DNA of 64,000 bases from Streptococcus parasanguinis (GCF_032163505.1 NZ_CP134147.1:1640501-1704500); one strand, 5' to 3'; positions 48,095 to 57,392 are shown, counted from the first letter of the stretch. Numbers and translations: made by a program. Notes: generated by a model not told the origin, from the sequence alone.

Positions 48095-48130
48095 AGGATT
48101 CCTGCAAATTTGTGGGAATCCTATTTTCTT
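48095..48130 (+). terminator. mleR terminator
   Basis: AGGATTCC/GGAATCCT (48095-48102 and 48115-48122) with a following ATTTTCTTTT. The rest of the 300-bp gap after mleR is AT-rich and holds only the promoter of the next gene. Confidence 0.8.
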
Positions 48131-48236
48131 TTATACACTTTGTATATTTAAATTATTTTGTGTATATTTTTCTTGTTAGGCTTTTTATTAATAATTAGGG
48201 ATATAAAAGTAGACAAAACCCTTGATTATTATACCG

Positions 48237-48265
48237 TTGACAAGTTTTTCAAAAACCTGTATGAT
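48237..48265 (+). promoter_or_regulatory. Promoter of the VWA surface protein gene
   Basis: TTGACA (48237-48242), a 17-bp spacer and TATGAT (48260-48265): a near-consensus promoter. Confidence 0.8.
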
Positions 48266-48296
48266 AGAAAAAAGTTTATTAAAAAGGGGACGTATT

Positions 48297-49715
48297 TTGA
48301 AAAAATATACTATTTCACGTAAACAAACTTTAACTTTAGCTTCCGTTGTTTTAGGAACTGTCTTCACAGGAACAACTATTGCTTCTGCTGATGACGTTGC
48401 ACCTGCAACAACCCAAGCTACTCCTGCAGCTACTACAGCAGCAAAATCGCCTATCACGGCTGCAACCGAAGAAATCAACGCCAAAGCCAATACACCAGTT
48501 GTTCCTGTTGATAAAGCAAAAACTGGGGATGTTATCGCTGTGGACGTTAAAAAAACTGGCCCATCTGCTAAAACAGACGGTGCAGATACAACCACTACCT
48601 CAACAGCAACCATCAAAACGACTAGCTTAGCAGATCAAGACACACCTGTTGGCACTTCAAAACCAGTCTCTTCTACCAAGACAGCTACATCCACTAAAGA
48701 AACAGCTGACTACACTGAGACAACAACTGAAACAGTCAATAAAACAACTGTGGTCGAAGTTACAAAAGAAGCCGATATCGTCAATAAAAAAGAAGTTCAA
48801 GGAACATCCGACATCGTCTTTGTCATCGACAAATCAACTTCAATGGATTCTCACATCAGGGATACGATGAAGAATGTCGAGACCTTCGTTCGCAATCTAT
48901 CGGCAAAAAATATTCAAGCTCGTTTAGGATTGGTTGAATACGAAAGAGCTAGTGAAGTTAAATACCATGATTTCAATGGATCTAAGTTCACAAGTGATAC
49001 AGAAAGTTTCATTTCTGCTTTGAAAACCATTAAAACTAAAGGCTACTATGAAAATGCTACTGTTCCATTGCATCATATCGCTACTTCAGGAGACTACAAC
49101 TGGGGGACTGGGGCAAACAACCATCGCTTTGCTTTCTTGATTACAGATGAGGACATTGATCTTACAAAGGATACACCAACAAAAGAAGCGACACTGAAAG
49201 CCCTTAAAGATGCTGGTATCTCTTTGACAGTGGTTGGTGAAACACGTGAAAAAAAAGACTTTGATCCATTGGTCAATGGAACAAATGGTCTCTACTTAGA
49301 TATCGACAAAAACTTTGCTAACTTGTTGAACGTTCAATTTGCCAATAAAGTCGTTGAAACTGTCCAAAAAGGTCGTGTCTTCAAAGTCCAAACAGACAAG
49401 TATGAGTTGATCTCAAAAACTCATCGTGTGGCGAAAGTAAAACCACAAACTCCTAGCATCCAAACGCCTGCAACACCGACTCCTACTCCTCAAAAACCGG
49501 CTGTTGTAACCCCTGCGAAACCGACTGTATTCACACCTGCTAAAAACGAGCCTGCCAAAACAGCAGTCTATATCGCACCTGCAGCTCTTCCTCAAAAAGA
49601 AGCAAGTCTTCCAAATACAGGAAGCAAGACCTCAATTGCCTTGACAACTCTTGGCCTTGGTCTTCTTAGCATGAGTGCTGCCTTTGGCCTCTCTCGTAAA
49701 ACAAAGAAAGACTAA
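48297..49715 (+). CDS. LPXTG-anchored von Willebrand factor A domain protein
   Basis: A 472-residue wall-anchored protein. A signal peptide (about 1-31, ending IASADD) precedes a Thr/Ala/Lys-rich stalk (about 32-165), a VWA domain (about 170-360) with a complete MIDAS motif DKSTS, a Pro/Thr/Lys-rich wall region, and LPNTG with membrane segment and charged tail. VWA proteins on streptococci usually bind host matrix or form pilus tips. The TTG at 48297 is chosen: GGGG lies 7 bases upstream, the signal peptide begins there, and upstream ATGs overlap the promoter. Confidence 0.85.
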   Translation: MKKYTISRKQTLTLASVVLGTVFTGTTIASADDVAPATTQATPAATTAAKSPITAATEEINAKANTPVVPVDKAKTGDVIAVDVKKTGPSAKTDGADTTTTSTATIKTTSLADQDTPVGTSKPVSSTKTATSTKETADYTETTTETVNKTTVVEVTKEADIVNKKEVQGTSDIVFVIDKSTSMDSHIRDTMKNVETFVRNLSAKNIQARLGLVEYERASEVKYHDFNGSKFTSDTESFISALKTIKTKGYYENATVPLHHIATSGDYNWGTGANNHRFAFLITDEDIDLTKDTPTKEATLKALKDAGISLTVVGETREKKDFDPLVNGTNGLYLDIDKNFANLLNVQFANKVVETVQKGRVFKVQTDKYELISKTHRVAKVKPQTPSIQTPATPTPTPQKPAVVTPAKPTVFTPAKNEPAKTAVYIAPAALPQKEASLPNTGSKTSIALTTLGLGLLSMSAAFGLSRKTKKD

Positions 49716-49719
49716 CATG

Positions 49720-49747
49720 AAAAGCCTAATCCGTTGATTGGGCTTTT
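49720..49747 (+). terminator. Terminator after the VWA gene
   Basis: AAAAGCCTAATC pairs with GATTGGGCTTTT (one G-U pair) around a 4-base loop, and T5 follows. Confidence 0.85.
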
Positions 49748-49864
49748 TATCACTCAAAATTTCCCCTTTGCTATTTTCATTAGAAAGCGGAAATCTTCAA
49801 CTTCTACCAAGAGATTCTTGTCCTCCACTATGATATAATGGGGACAGTACAAGGGAGGAAACCA

Positions 49865-52579
49865 ATGTTACAAGAACTAGCCTTTACAGGCCAATGGAGA
49901 CACTATCAAAAACGCGTTCTCGATAAGAGCGACGCTTTTATGGCGGATGGCCACCTGCATTTGGTAGCAGCTCCTGGCTCTGGAAAAACAACCCTGGGAA
50001 TCGAATTTATCAGACGCTTTGGTCAGCCAACCCTGATTTTGGCTCCTACAGTCACCATTCGTCAGCAATGGGTGGACCGGATTATCCAGGCATTCTTGAG
50101 TGATGAAAGCCAAGCGCAGCAACTGATCTCACAAGACTTAAAACATCCTAAGCTGATGACAGTGGCTACCTATCAGGCCCTACACAGCGCCATGAACCAA
50201 GTCGTCGGTCAATCACAAGCTGAGGATACCGATGACCAGGCAGAGATTGAAACATTTGATTTTAAAGGCTTTGATATCTTTACTACCTTCAAAGCCATCT
50301 CACTCGGGACCCTTTGTTTAGACGAGTGTCACCACTTACGCAATGAATGGTGGAAGAGCTTGGAAGCCTTTCGTCAAGCCTTCCCAGACTTAAAGATGAT
50401 CTCCCTCACCGCTACCCCTCCCTATGAAGGGGATCCCGCCCTTTGGGATCGCTATATCCGCATGTGTGGTGAGATTGACGAGGAAATTACGGTTCCCGAA
50501 TTGGTCAAGGAAGACACCCTTTGTCCTCACCAAGACTATGTCTACTTTGCCTTTCCAACCAAGGAAGAGCAAGAGCAATTGGATGCTTTTAGCCAACAAA
50601 AGAATGCTCTCTTGCAGCAACTGACTTCCGATCCCCTCTTTTGCCAATACCTCCAAAACTGCCAAGCCTTATCGGGTCAGATCAGCGATGATGAATTGCT
50701 CAATGAGCCCCAGTATCTCTCTGCTACCCTGATCTTTCTTCGAAGCAAAGGAATCGACTTCCCCAAACGTTTCCAGGACCTCTTAGGAGCCAAGAAACTA
50801 CCTGCTTTCACCCTGGACTGGCTTGAAATTCTCCTGCAAGGTCTGCTCTTTCAGGTACCTCACTGGTACAATTTACCAGAGGAATACGAGAAGCAAGTTC
50901 TCCATGAACTAAAAGCAGCCAGCTTGATCGATCGAAAACAAGTCAAACTGGTCCGCAACAAAAAACAAGACCTTCTGCTCAACCAATCCCTCGGAAAACT
51001 CAATGCAGTTCGAGAAATTTTCAAGGCTGAATACCAGGCCCTTGGAAGCCAACTACGACAACTGATCTTAACAGACTATATTCGTCAAGATTTTGAAGTT
51101 CATCTAGGAGATAAGGACGCCCAATTTACTCAATTAGGAGTGCTCTCTTATTTCGAATCTATTCGCAGGGAAAGCTTAGAGCAAGCAACTCCTCCTGCCA
51201 TCGCTGTCTTGACCGGTAGCATCGTCATCATCCCGACGGTCTCTAAGCCAAGACTAGAAGACCTTCTAGGAGGGAATCGACTGACTTACCAAAGTGTCGG
51301 CCAATTATCTCCTGATGACTTTCTCAAGGTTCGCATGGTTGGTTCTCAACATGATTTGGTGACAGCTGTGACCCAACTCTTTCAAGAAGGGCTTATTCAA
51401 ATCGTCATTGGAACCAAGTCACTTCTCGGAGAAGGCTGGGATGCTCCTTGCGTCAATTCCCTGATCCTAGCGAGCTTTGTAGGGAGCTTTATGCTCAGTA
51501 ACCAAATGCGAGGTCGCGCCATCCGAGTGTGGCCCGAAGATCCAAATAAGACCAGTAACATCTGGCACTTGGTCTCTATCAACCTTTCCCTAAAGAAATG
51601 GTATGAAAAGTCCGATCTTGAAAAAGAAGAGATCGAAGCTATCACTGATCAGTTGAAAGAATATAGTCCTGATCTGGAGCTCTTAGAAAGACGGATGAAG
51701 CAATTTTTAGGTCTCCACTACAAGGAACCCTTCATCGAATCCGGTATCGAACGTCTAGCCTTTGACAATATCCGCTATACCAAAAAACAGTTGCAAAAAC
51801 TCAATGAAGAGACCTTAGAGCGCTCCACCCATCGTCAAGAACTCCGAGACGGCTGGCAAAAAGCTCTTCCGATTCTGGAGAATATGGAGATTACAAATGA
51901 GGTCCAAGTGGATAAACACTTCCTGCCTCTAGCCCTATTTTTTGACGCTAGAAAGCTGGCTCGTTGGCTGACGGCCGCCGCTTTGACTGATGCTTTCGCC
52001 AACCTTTTTTACTATTCACATAGAGGAGGAGGGAATAAAGCGTCTCTAATTCTTCTAGTCGTTTTAGCTGTTCTCGCTCTCCTTGCTTGGCTCCGCTACT
52101 ATCTCTATAAGAGTCCTTATAAACGGTTAGAAGTCTTCGGCCAGGCTATTCACCAAGCCCTGCTCCTCTTTGGGCATATTCAAACCCAGGAGACCCGTAT
52201 CCAAGTCGTACGAGACAGAAAGGATGCCATCAACACGCTGATCTATTTGAAGGGCGGAACCATGCGAGAGAAAGAACTTTTTTCGCAAACCATGATCGAG
52301 TTTTTCGTACCGATTGAAAATCAGCGCTATATCTTGAAAGCACAAGAAAAGGTATCCGATCAAACAGAATATTTCGCCGTACCAAGCCTCTTTGACAAAC
52401 GAAAAGAGGATGCCCAAGCCTTTGTGGAACAAATCCGAAAGAGTATAGGCAAGTATGACCTCGTCTATACCCGAAGTGTCGAAGGTCGTGCCATTCTCCT
52501 AGATGCGCGCATCAAGGCCTTAGCTAACAAACAAGAGCGTACCTTCACCAAGAAACAAGTGATGTCCAATTTGAAATAA
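49865..52579 (+). CDS. SF2 DEAD/DEAH helicase-like protein with membrane segments
   Basis: A 904-residue protein with a superfamily-2 helicase core: motif I APGSGKTT near residue 44, motif II DECHH, motif III SLTATPP, and motif VI QMRGRAIRVWP with an upstream GTKSLLGEGWD. The C-terminal third (about 690-750) contains one or two hydrophobic helices (KASLILLVVLAVLALLAWL), then a cytosolic tail. A membrane-tethered helicase is unusual. ATG 49865 follows GGGAGG. It is alone on its transcript; function is unknown, with nucleic-acid remodelling or defence possible. Confidence 0.82.
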   Translation: MLQELAFTGQWRHYQKRVLDKSDAFMADGHLHLVAAPGSGKTTLGIEFIRRFGQPTLILAPTVTIRQQWVDRIIQAFLSDESQAQQLISQDLKHPKLMTVATYQALHSAMNQVVGQSQAEDTDDQAEIETFDFKGFDIFTTFKAISLGTLCLDECHHLRNEWWKSLEAFRQAFPDLKMISLTATPPYEGDPALWDRYIRMCGEIDEEITVPELVKEDTLCPHQDYVYFAFPTKEEQEQLDAFSQQKNALLQQLTSDPLFCQYLQNCQALSGQISDDELLNEPQYLSATLIFLRSKGIDFPKRFQDLLGAKKLPAFTLDWLEILLQGLLFQVPHWYNLPEEYEKQVLHELKAASLIDRKQVKLVRNKKQDLLLNQSLGKLNAVREIFKAEYQALGSQLRQLILTDYIRQDFEVHLGDKDAQFTQLGVLSYFESIRRESLEQATPPAIAVLTGSIVIIPTVSKPRLEDLLGGNRLTYQSVGQLSPDDFLKVRMVGSQHDLVTAVTQLFQEGLIQIVIGTKSLLGEGWDAPCVNSLILASFVGSFMLSNQMRGRAIRVWPEDPNKTSNIWHLVSINLSLKKWYEKSDLEKEEIEAITDQLKEYSPDLELLERRMKQFLGLHYKEPFIESGIERLAFDNIRYTKKQLQKLNEETLERSTHRQELRDGWQKALPILENMEITNEVQVDKHFLPLALFFDARKLARWLTAAALTDAFANLFYYSHRGGGNKASLILLVVLAVLALLAWLRYYLYKSPYKRLEVFGQAIHQALLLFGHIQTQETRIQVVRDRKDAINTLIYLKGGTMREKELFSQTMIEFFVPIENQRYILKAQEKVSDQTEYFAVPSLFDKRKEDAQAFVEQIRKSIGKYDLVYTRSVEGRAILLDARIKALANKQERTFTKKQVMSNLK

Positions 52580-52600
52580 GAATTTATTTCAAAATAAAAG

Positions 52601-52634
52601 AAAAGTCTAGTAGATTCATTTCTACTAGACTTTT
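52601..52634. terminator. Bidirectional terminator
   Basis: A 14-bp perfect stem AAAAGTCTAGTAGA/TCTACTAGACTTTT around a 6-base loop, between the helicase and the convergent dehydrogenase gene. Confidence 0.92.
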
Positions 52635-52637
52635 TCA

Positions 52638-53675
52638 TTACTCTATCACAATCATAGACTTAATAGTCTTGCGTTCATCCATATCTTTATAAGCCTGATT
52701 AATCTCTTCCAGTTTATAGCTTGAGGTAAAGACACGTCCTGGATTAATATCACCGTCAAGAACTGCTTTTAACAAAACTTGTTTATCATAAGTAGTAACT
52801 GAGGCTGCTCCACCTGCCACTGAGATATTTTGGGCGAAGGTAGAACCAAGGGCGCGATTATTGTAGTGAGGCACACCGACAAATCCCATGCGTCCTCCAT
52901 TGTGAAGAACACCAAGAGCTTGATCAACTGCTGCTTCAGTACCCACACATTCAAGAGCAGCATCTGCTCCACCACCGAGAATTTCTCGCACCTTGGCAAT
53001 CCCTTCTTCACCACGCTCAGCGACAACAGCTGTCGCGCCTGACTCCAAGGCCATTTGTTGACGGTCTTGGTGGCGACTCATGAGGACGATTTGCGATGCA
53101 CCACGCATTTTGGCTGCGATAACCGCACATTGACCAACAGCCCCATCCCCGATAACGACAACCTTGTCGCCTTTTTGCACATTAGCTACTCGCGCTGCAT
53201 GATAGCCCGTCGGCATGACATCTGCTAGCGTCAAGAAGGATTTAAGCATAGCTTCTGTATAATCAGAAGGTTGCCCTGGAATTTTGACAAGAGCCCAGTT
53301 GGCGTATTCGAAGCGCATGTACTCTGCTTGAACCCCATCAGACCAGTTGGTGCCGATATGACGGTCACAAGTCCCATCATAACCAGCACGACAGGCATCA
53401 CACTCCCCACAACCATGGGTGAAAGGCGCAATGACAAAGTCTCCTGGCTTAACCGTTGTAATGGACTCACCGATTTCTTCGACGATCCCAATAGCTTCGT
53501 GGCCACTATTTTGATGACCTGCTTCAATATCAGGATTACGGTAACTCCAGAGATCGGATCCACAGACACAGGTGCGAACGATGCGGAGAATGACATCATC
53601 TGGCGCTTCAATGTGTGGACGTTCTACTTCTACTAGACCCACTTGCCCAGCTTTTGTATAGACTGTTTTCTTCAT
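52638..53675 (-). CDS. Zinc-dependent alcohol dehydrogenase (MDR family)
   Basis: A 345-residue medium-chain dehydrogenase. The catalytic zinc region is CVCGSD and GHEAIG, the structural-zinc cysteines are in GCGECDACRAGYDGTC, and the NAD(P) loop is GDGAVGQ. In pneumococcus a similar gene (adhC) stands next to czcD and nmlR, where it has been linked to aldehyde or nitric-oxide stress; here nmlR is missing. It lies 78 bp downstream of the metal exporter with a possible own -10 (TATACT). Confidence 0.88.
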   Translation of the reverse strand: MKKTVYTKAGQVGLVEVERPHIEAPDDVILRIVRTCVCGSDLWSYRNPDIEAGHQNSGHEAIGIVEEIGESITTVKPGDFVIAPFTHGCGECDACRAGYDGTCDRHIGTNWSDGVQAEYMRFEYANWALVKIPGQPSDYTEAMLKSFLTLADVMPTGYHAARVANVQKGDKVVVIGDGAVGQCAVIAAKMRGASQIVLMSRHQDRQQMALESGATAVVAERGEEGIAKVREILGGGADAALECVGTEAAVDQALGVLHNGGRMGFVGVPHYNNRALGSTFAQNISVAGGAASVTTYDKQVLLKAVLDGDINPGRVFTSSYKLEEINQAYKDMDERKTIKSMIVIE

Positions 53676-53753
53676 AGGAACAACCTACTTTCTATTGCTT
53701 ACTTATCTACAGTATACACTTTTTATCGAGCTTCTACTCATACCAACTCGTCA

Positions 53754-54656
53754 TTAATGGTGATGATCATGCCCATGACCTTGATCAGCTTCCAGTTCTT
53801 CGATCTTGCGTTTATGGGCTCGGTGGGTTGCCAAGTCTTCATCAACCTCAATTGTGACGTTTTGAAAGCCACAATCTTTGAGCAAGGTACGAATCGCTTC
53901 TTTGCAAACCTCCATGTGGTTGACATGCTCTAGACAAACATGGACAATGGCGTTTTTTTCCAAACCATCCATGGTCCATAGGTTTAGCTGATTGATACTA
54001 GCCACATGGTCCAACTGCTCCAAATCACTCTTAACTTGCTGAATATCTACTCCTTCTGGCACAGCATCCAGAAAAATCTTGAGCGTGCTCCAAAAACGTG
54101 GAATGGCTTTTGACAGAATAAAGATGGAAATGGCAAGAGATAAGAGCGGATCTAGGATATACCAGTCGGTAAATCGGAGGACAATGGCCATTAGGATAAC
54201 AGCCACCCAACCCAAGGTATCTTCCAGAAAATGCAGGCTGAGAATGGATTCGTTCTTGGTTTGTCCTTTGCGAATGACGAGACTCGCTAGCACATTGATG
54301 CTGACAGCTATGATTCCAAGCCAGAGGATGCCTTCATCGTTGACAGGTTGTGGGTGAAAGAGTTTCGTTATATTTTCCAAAATAACCAGAACGGACCCTG
54401 TCATGAGAATCACTGCCGTTACCATGGCCCCTAAAAGGCTAAAGCGCTTGTAGCCCAAGGTATAGCGGCTGTCTTCTTCACGATTGGAAATACTCTCTAG
54501 AAAGGCGGAGATCCCAATAGCGATCGCATCTCCCAAGTCATGGACCGAATCCGCAAGGACTGCGCTGGATCCAAAAATCCCTCCTGCAATAAACTCAACA
54601 ATGGCATAACTCAAATTCAAGAAAAAAGCGATCCAGACCGCATGTTTTGTCTTCAT
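53754..54656 (-). CDS. czcD: Cation diffusion facilitator, probable zinc exporter
   Basis: A 300-residue CDF antiporter exporting Zn2+ (or another divalent metal) against protons. Six membrane helices are followed by a cytoplasmic metal-sensing domain and a His-rich tail (GHGHDHHH). Metal-site motifs are ADSVHDLGD in helix II and HFLEDTLGW (HxxxD) in helix V, a pattern usually giving Zn2+ selectivity. The promoter overlaps a perfect palindrome that probably binds the divergent TetR-type regulator. Confidence 0.9.
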   Translation of the reverse strand: MKTKHAVWIAFFLNLSYAIVEFIAGGIFGSSAVLADSVHDLGDAIAIGISAFLESISNREEDSRYTLGYKRFSLLGAMVTAVILMTGSVLVILENITKLFHPQPVNDEGILWLGIIAVSINVLASLVIRKGQTKNESILSLHFLEDTLGWVAVILMAIVLRFTDWYILDPLLSLAISIFILSKAIPRFWSTLKIFLDAVPEGVDIQQVKSDLEQLDHVASINQLNLWTMDGLEKNAIVHVCLEHVNHMEVCKEAIRTLLKDCGFQNVTIEVDEDLATHRAHKRKIEELEADQGHGHDHHH

Positions 54657-54686
54657 AATCCTATTTCCTTTGTTATAATAGATTCA

Positions 54687-54701
54687 TGAACATCATGTTC
54701 A
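54687..54701. promoter_or_regulatory. Operator 1 of the metal-efflux locus
   Basis: TGAACA-TCA-TGTTCA, a perfect inverted repeat extended by one A/T pair on each side. It falls between the -10 (TATTAT region near 54676-54681) and upstream sequence of the exporter promoter, ideal for repression. Confidence 0.65.
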
Positions 54702-54763
54702 TTATCATTATCTAACATTCACAACAGAAAGGATAGGGGCAAACCGTTTAGGGTGTACGTTAC

Positions 54764-54778
54764 TGAACAGTTTGTTCT
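54764..54778. promoter_or_regulatory. Operator 2 of the metal-efflux locus
   Basis: TGAACA-GTT-TGTTCT has the same spacing as operator 1 with one mismatch, 77 bp away, just before the proposed start of the TetR-type gene. It would serve autoregulation or looping. Confidence 0.55.
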
Positions 54779-54788
54779 AAGTGTCCAT

Positions 54789-55328
54789 ATGACAGCACAG
54801 GATCGTCGCATCACCAAAACTCGAAAAGCTATCTATCAGGCTTTCTTACACTTACTCAACCAAAAAGACTACGAGGCCATCACGGTTCAAGAAATCATAG
54901 ACCTTGCTGATGTGGGGCGCTCGACCTTTTACAGCCATTACGAGAGTAAGGAGTTACTACTGGATGAACTCTGTCAAAAACTCTTTCACCATCTCTTTGA
55001 GCGTGCTGAACACCTCTCACCACAAGACTACCTGGCCCATATCTTTCAGCATTTCAAGAAAAATCAAGATCATGTGACCAGTCTCTTACTCTCTAAAAAC
55101 GATTATTTTATCCGGCAACTGCGAAAAGAGCTAGAACATGATGTCTATCCAATGGTGGCTGATGAACTCATCAAGACCCATCCAACTATCCCTCATTCTT
55201 ATCTCAAGCATCTGGTCGTTACCAACTTCATCGAAACCCTCAGCTGGTGGTTGAAAAAAGGCAAGTCCTACACCGAACAAGAAGTGACCCAGTTTTATTT
55301 GGAGATTTTAAAAGTGGGGTCGAACTAG
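54789..55328 (+). CDS. TetR/AcrR family regulator, SczA-like
   Basis: A 179-residue regulator with an N-terminal TetR-type HTH (about 8-55: ITVQEIIDLADVGRSTFYSHYESKE) and an all-helical sensor domain. In pneumococcus the TetR-family protein SczA controls czcD by zinc, and the divergent layout here is the same, so a metal-responsive role is likely. The start is uncertain: ATG 54789 gives the usual TetR length but has a poor ribosome-binding site, and a GTG at 54753 is possible. Confidence 0.78.
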   Translation: MTAQDRRITKTRKAIYQAFLHLLNQKDYEAITVQEIIDLADVGRSTFYSHYESKELLLDELCQKLFHHLFERAEHLSPQDYLAHIFQHFKKNQDHVTSLLLSKNDYFIRQLRKELEHDVYPMVADELIKTHPTIPHSYLKHLVVTNFIETLSWWLKKGKSYTEQEVTQFYLEILKVGSN

Positions 55329-55343
55329 AAGGGAGTATTTTCA

Positions 55344-55814
55344 ATGACCAGCGTACAATTTTACTTTCTATTTCCATCACTCTTCATGCTTCACGAACTG
55401 GAAGAAATCGTTTGGATGCCATCCTTTGTCAAAAAAATATCAATCCAGTATCCAAACAATCGAATCCTATCTTATTACACTCCTTTTGCTTTCAATGCCA
55501 TTGTCTTGGAGCAATTTCTGATCCTAATGACATCGCTATATCTTAGTTACCAGTTTAACAACTACAGCATTTACGCAAGCATCATAATCGCTTATATCTA
55601 CCATGTGTTCGGACATCTGATTCAGACAATCGTCCTTCGAAAATATGTTCCTGGCTTGTTAACGGGCATTTTAACAAGTTTGTTTGCTCTTTACAATCTC
55701 AAAAATGAATTTCCAATTAAACTTTATGGTTACTCACTTTTTACCTTATTGGTTATTATTTTAAATCTTGTAGTATCATTTATGATTATTCATAAAATCA
55801 GTCATAAAAAATAG
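55344..55814 (+). CDS. HXXEE domain membrane protein
   Basis: A 156-residue protein with about four to five membrane helices. The N-terminal motif HELEE (H-x-x-E-E) plus later H and E residues (NAIVLEQ, YHVFGHLIQ) define the HXXEE family, thought to coordinate metal in the membrane; function is unknown. AAGGGAG precedes the ATG, only 15 bp after the TetR gene, so they may be coexpressed under metal control. Confidence 0.78.
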   Translation: MTSVQFYFLFPSLFMLHELEEIVWMPSFVKKISIQYPNNRILSYYTPFAFNAIVLEQFLILMTSLYLSYQFNNYSIYASIIIAYIYHVFGHLIQTIVLRKYVPGLLTGILTSLFALYNLKNEFPIKLYGYSLFTLLVIILNLVVSFMIIHKISHKK

Positions 55815-55848
55815 TACTCAGGCAATCATATCTTAGAAAGGAAACCCT

Positions 55849-56181
55849 ATGCTCCTCCCAATTCTTCTCAGCTTTTTTACAGCCTTCTTTCCCCTTACTT
55901 TTGCTCTTCTTCACTTATTGGCTTCTCTTTCTGAAGTTAAAAAAGGGAATCACACTCTAGGAAATACATTTCTCCTCATCGGAAGCAGCCTTGCGACCTT
56001 ATCTCTCATCCTCTACTTCTTTTTACCGATTGTCGCTCTAGTCCTTTGGCTGATCGGCTGTGGTTTGATTTGCTACGGGGCCTATTGGAATGGGAAACGC
56101 AAAGAAGTGTTCCATCCAGCTCACCACCTGATTCGGATGGGCATCACTTTAGTCCTTACCATCTTGTTAGCCTTGTTATAA
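55849..56181 (+). CDS. Small membrane protein, unknown
   Basis: A 110-residue hydrophobic protein with three to four predicted helices, a short loop EVKKGNHT and a basic stretch WNGKRKEVFHPAHH. No family is recognised. GAAAGGAAA precedes the ATG and it lies 34 bp after the HXXEE gene, ending at a strong terminator, so it closes the tetR operon. Confidence 0.65.
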   Translation: MLLPILLSFFTAFFPLTFALLHLLASLSEVKKGNHTLGNTFLLIGSSLATLSLILYFFLPIVALVLWLIGCGLICYGAYWNGKRKEVFHPAHHLIRMGITLVLTILLALL

Positions 56182-56182
56182 G

Positions 56183-56216
56183 AAAAGCTCAAGTTTGCAG
56201 AAAAACTTGAGCTTTT
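56183..56216. terminator. Bidirectional terminator
   Basis: A 14-bp perfect stem AAAAGCTCAAGTTT/AAACTTGAGCTTTT with a 6-base loop. Confidence 0.92.
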
Positions 56217-56230
56217 GTATTTTCTGTTTG

Positions 56231-57169
56231 TTAAGCCATCAACAGCATGAGAATAGGGATCACCACCATGGTTGCAAGGGTCGTTTCTGTCACCATGACG
56301 GCTGCATAGTCACTATCAGCTCCATAGAGTCTGGCAACAACTGGCGCATTGGTCATCACAGGCATAGCGGACTGGATGATAAAGACCTGCTTCATCAAAC
56401 TTGGAAGAGGCACCCAGTAGACGATGGAGGCCATCAAGAGAGGGGCAACCAGAAAGCGACCTAGTAGAATCAATAGTTGCTCTTTTCCCAGAACCAACTG
56501 CTTCACACCTACATGAGACACTGACAAACCGATGAATATCATGGATAAGGGGGTTGTTAAATTGCCCAGGTACTGTAAATCACTGGCTAGAAAAGCTGGC
56601 AACTTGATCTGTAGCATCACCAAGACTAGTCCCAAGAGAAAGCCCATAAGGGGCGGAGAAAAGACTTTTTTCAGACTGGTTTTGAGATCAAACTGAGCTT
56701 CTCCCTCACCATCTCGCTGAATCAGATAGGTCCCCAAGGTCCAGAAAAAGGTCGTATTGCACATGTAATAGATCAAAACATAGGGAATGCTGGCATCCCC
56801 GAAAAGGGCCTGGTTGATGGGGAGCCCCACAAAAATCGTATTGGAATTAAAAAACATGGAAATAAAGAGGCCACGGCGGTCCTGCCTCACTGCAAAGATC
56901 CTTGCTACTGCTGTCGCGATGCCAAGTAAAATGACCATAGACAGGGCAGGAAACCGCAAGGCTGGCAACATTATAAGTAGATCCGCTGCTGTGAAGCGCT
57001 GCGTGATGGTGTAGAGCATATAGCAGGGAAGAGCAACTTGAGTGACCAATTTAGCGAGTAGGCCACGTGACTTGTCATCAAACCAGCCTTTTTCACCAAT
57101 GACAAAGCCCACTAAAATCACGCCCAGGATGACGAGGATCCCCGATATGCTCCTCAAAAAGATGTCCAT
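56231..57169 (-). CDS. AEC family transporter
   Basis: A 312-residue auxin-efflux-carrier family protein with about ten helices, clearly paralogous to the malate permease at 43610-44557 (shared NTIFVGLPIN..LFG and PLSMIFIG segments). No catabolic gene adjoins it, so the substrate, probably an organic acid, is open. Upstream lies a recombination scar. Confidence 0.85.
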   Translation of the reverse strand: MDIFLRSISGILVILGVILVGFVIGEKGWFDDKSRGLLAKLVTQVALPCYMLYTITQRFTAADLLIMLPALRFPALSMVILLGIATAVARIFAVRQDRRGLFISMFFNSNTIFVGLPINQALFGDASIPYVLIYYMCNTTFFWTLGTYLIQRDGEGEAQFDLKTSLKKVFSPPLMGFLLGLVLVMLQIKLPAFLASDLQYLGNLTTPLSMIFIGLSVSHVGVKQLVLGKEQLLILLGRFLVAPLLMASIVYWVPLPSLMKQVFIIQSAMPVMTNAPVVARLYGADSDYAAVMVTETTLATMVVIPILMLLMA

Positions 57170-57252
57170 GTTCTCTCCTTTTCTTTTTTAAATTTGAACT
57201 AAAAAAATCATTTTTTACAAGGCTCAAAAACTACTCTAGTATATCATAAAAA

Positions 57253-57277
57253 GAGGTGGGGCAACATGCCCAACCTC
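57253..57277. terminator. Orphan terminator-like hairpin
   Basis: GAGGTGGGGC pairs with GCCCAACCTC around AACAT. No intact gene ends here on either strand now; it may have belonged to the decayed gene next to it. Confidence 0.5.
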
Positions 57278-57297
57278 ATGTATTTTATTAATTGTCA

Positions 57298-57387
57298 CTA
57301 ATACCCCTTCTTAGCAGCTTTCGTCCATTGGTACCAACCAACTAGACTGTTGATAAGGTAAATAAAGAAAAACCAATAAAATGGTGG
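57298..57387 (-). pseudogene. C-terminal remnant of a membrane protein, possibly PnuC-like
   Basis: The minus strand encodes about 29 residues, PPFYWFFFIYLINSLVGW then YQWTKAAKKGY and a stop (57298-57300). The aromatic-rich last helix and basic tail resemble the end of PnuC-type transporters, but this rests on the tail only. The frame is cut by the hsdS fragment. Confidence 0.45.
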
Positions 57388-57392
57388 GGACT

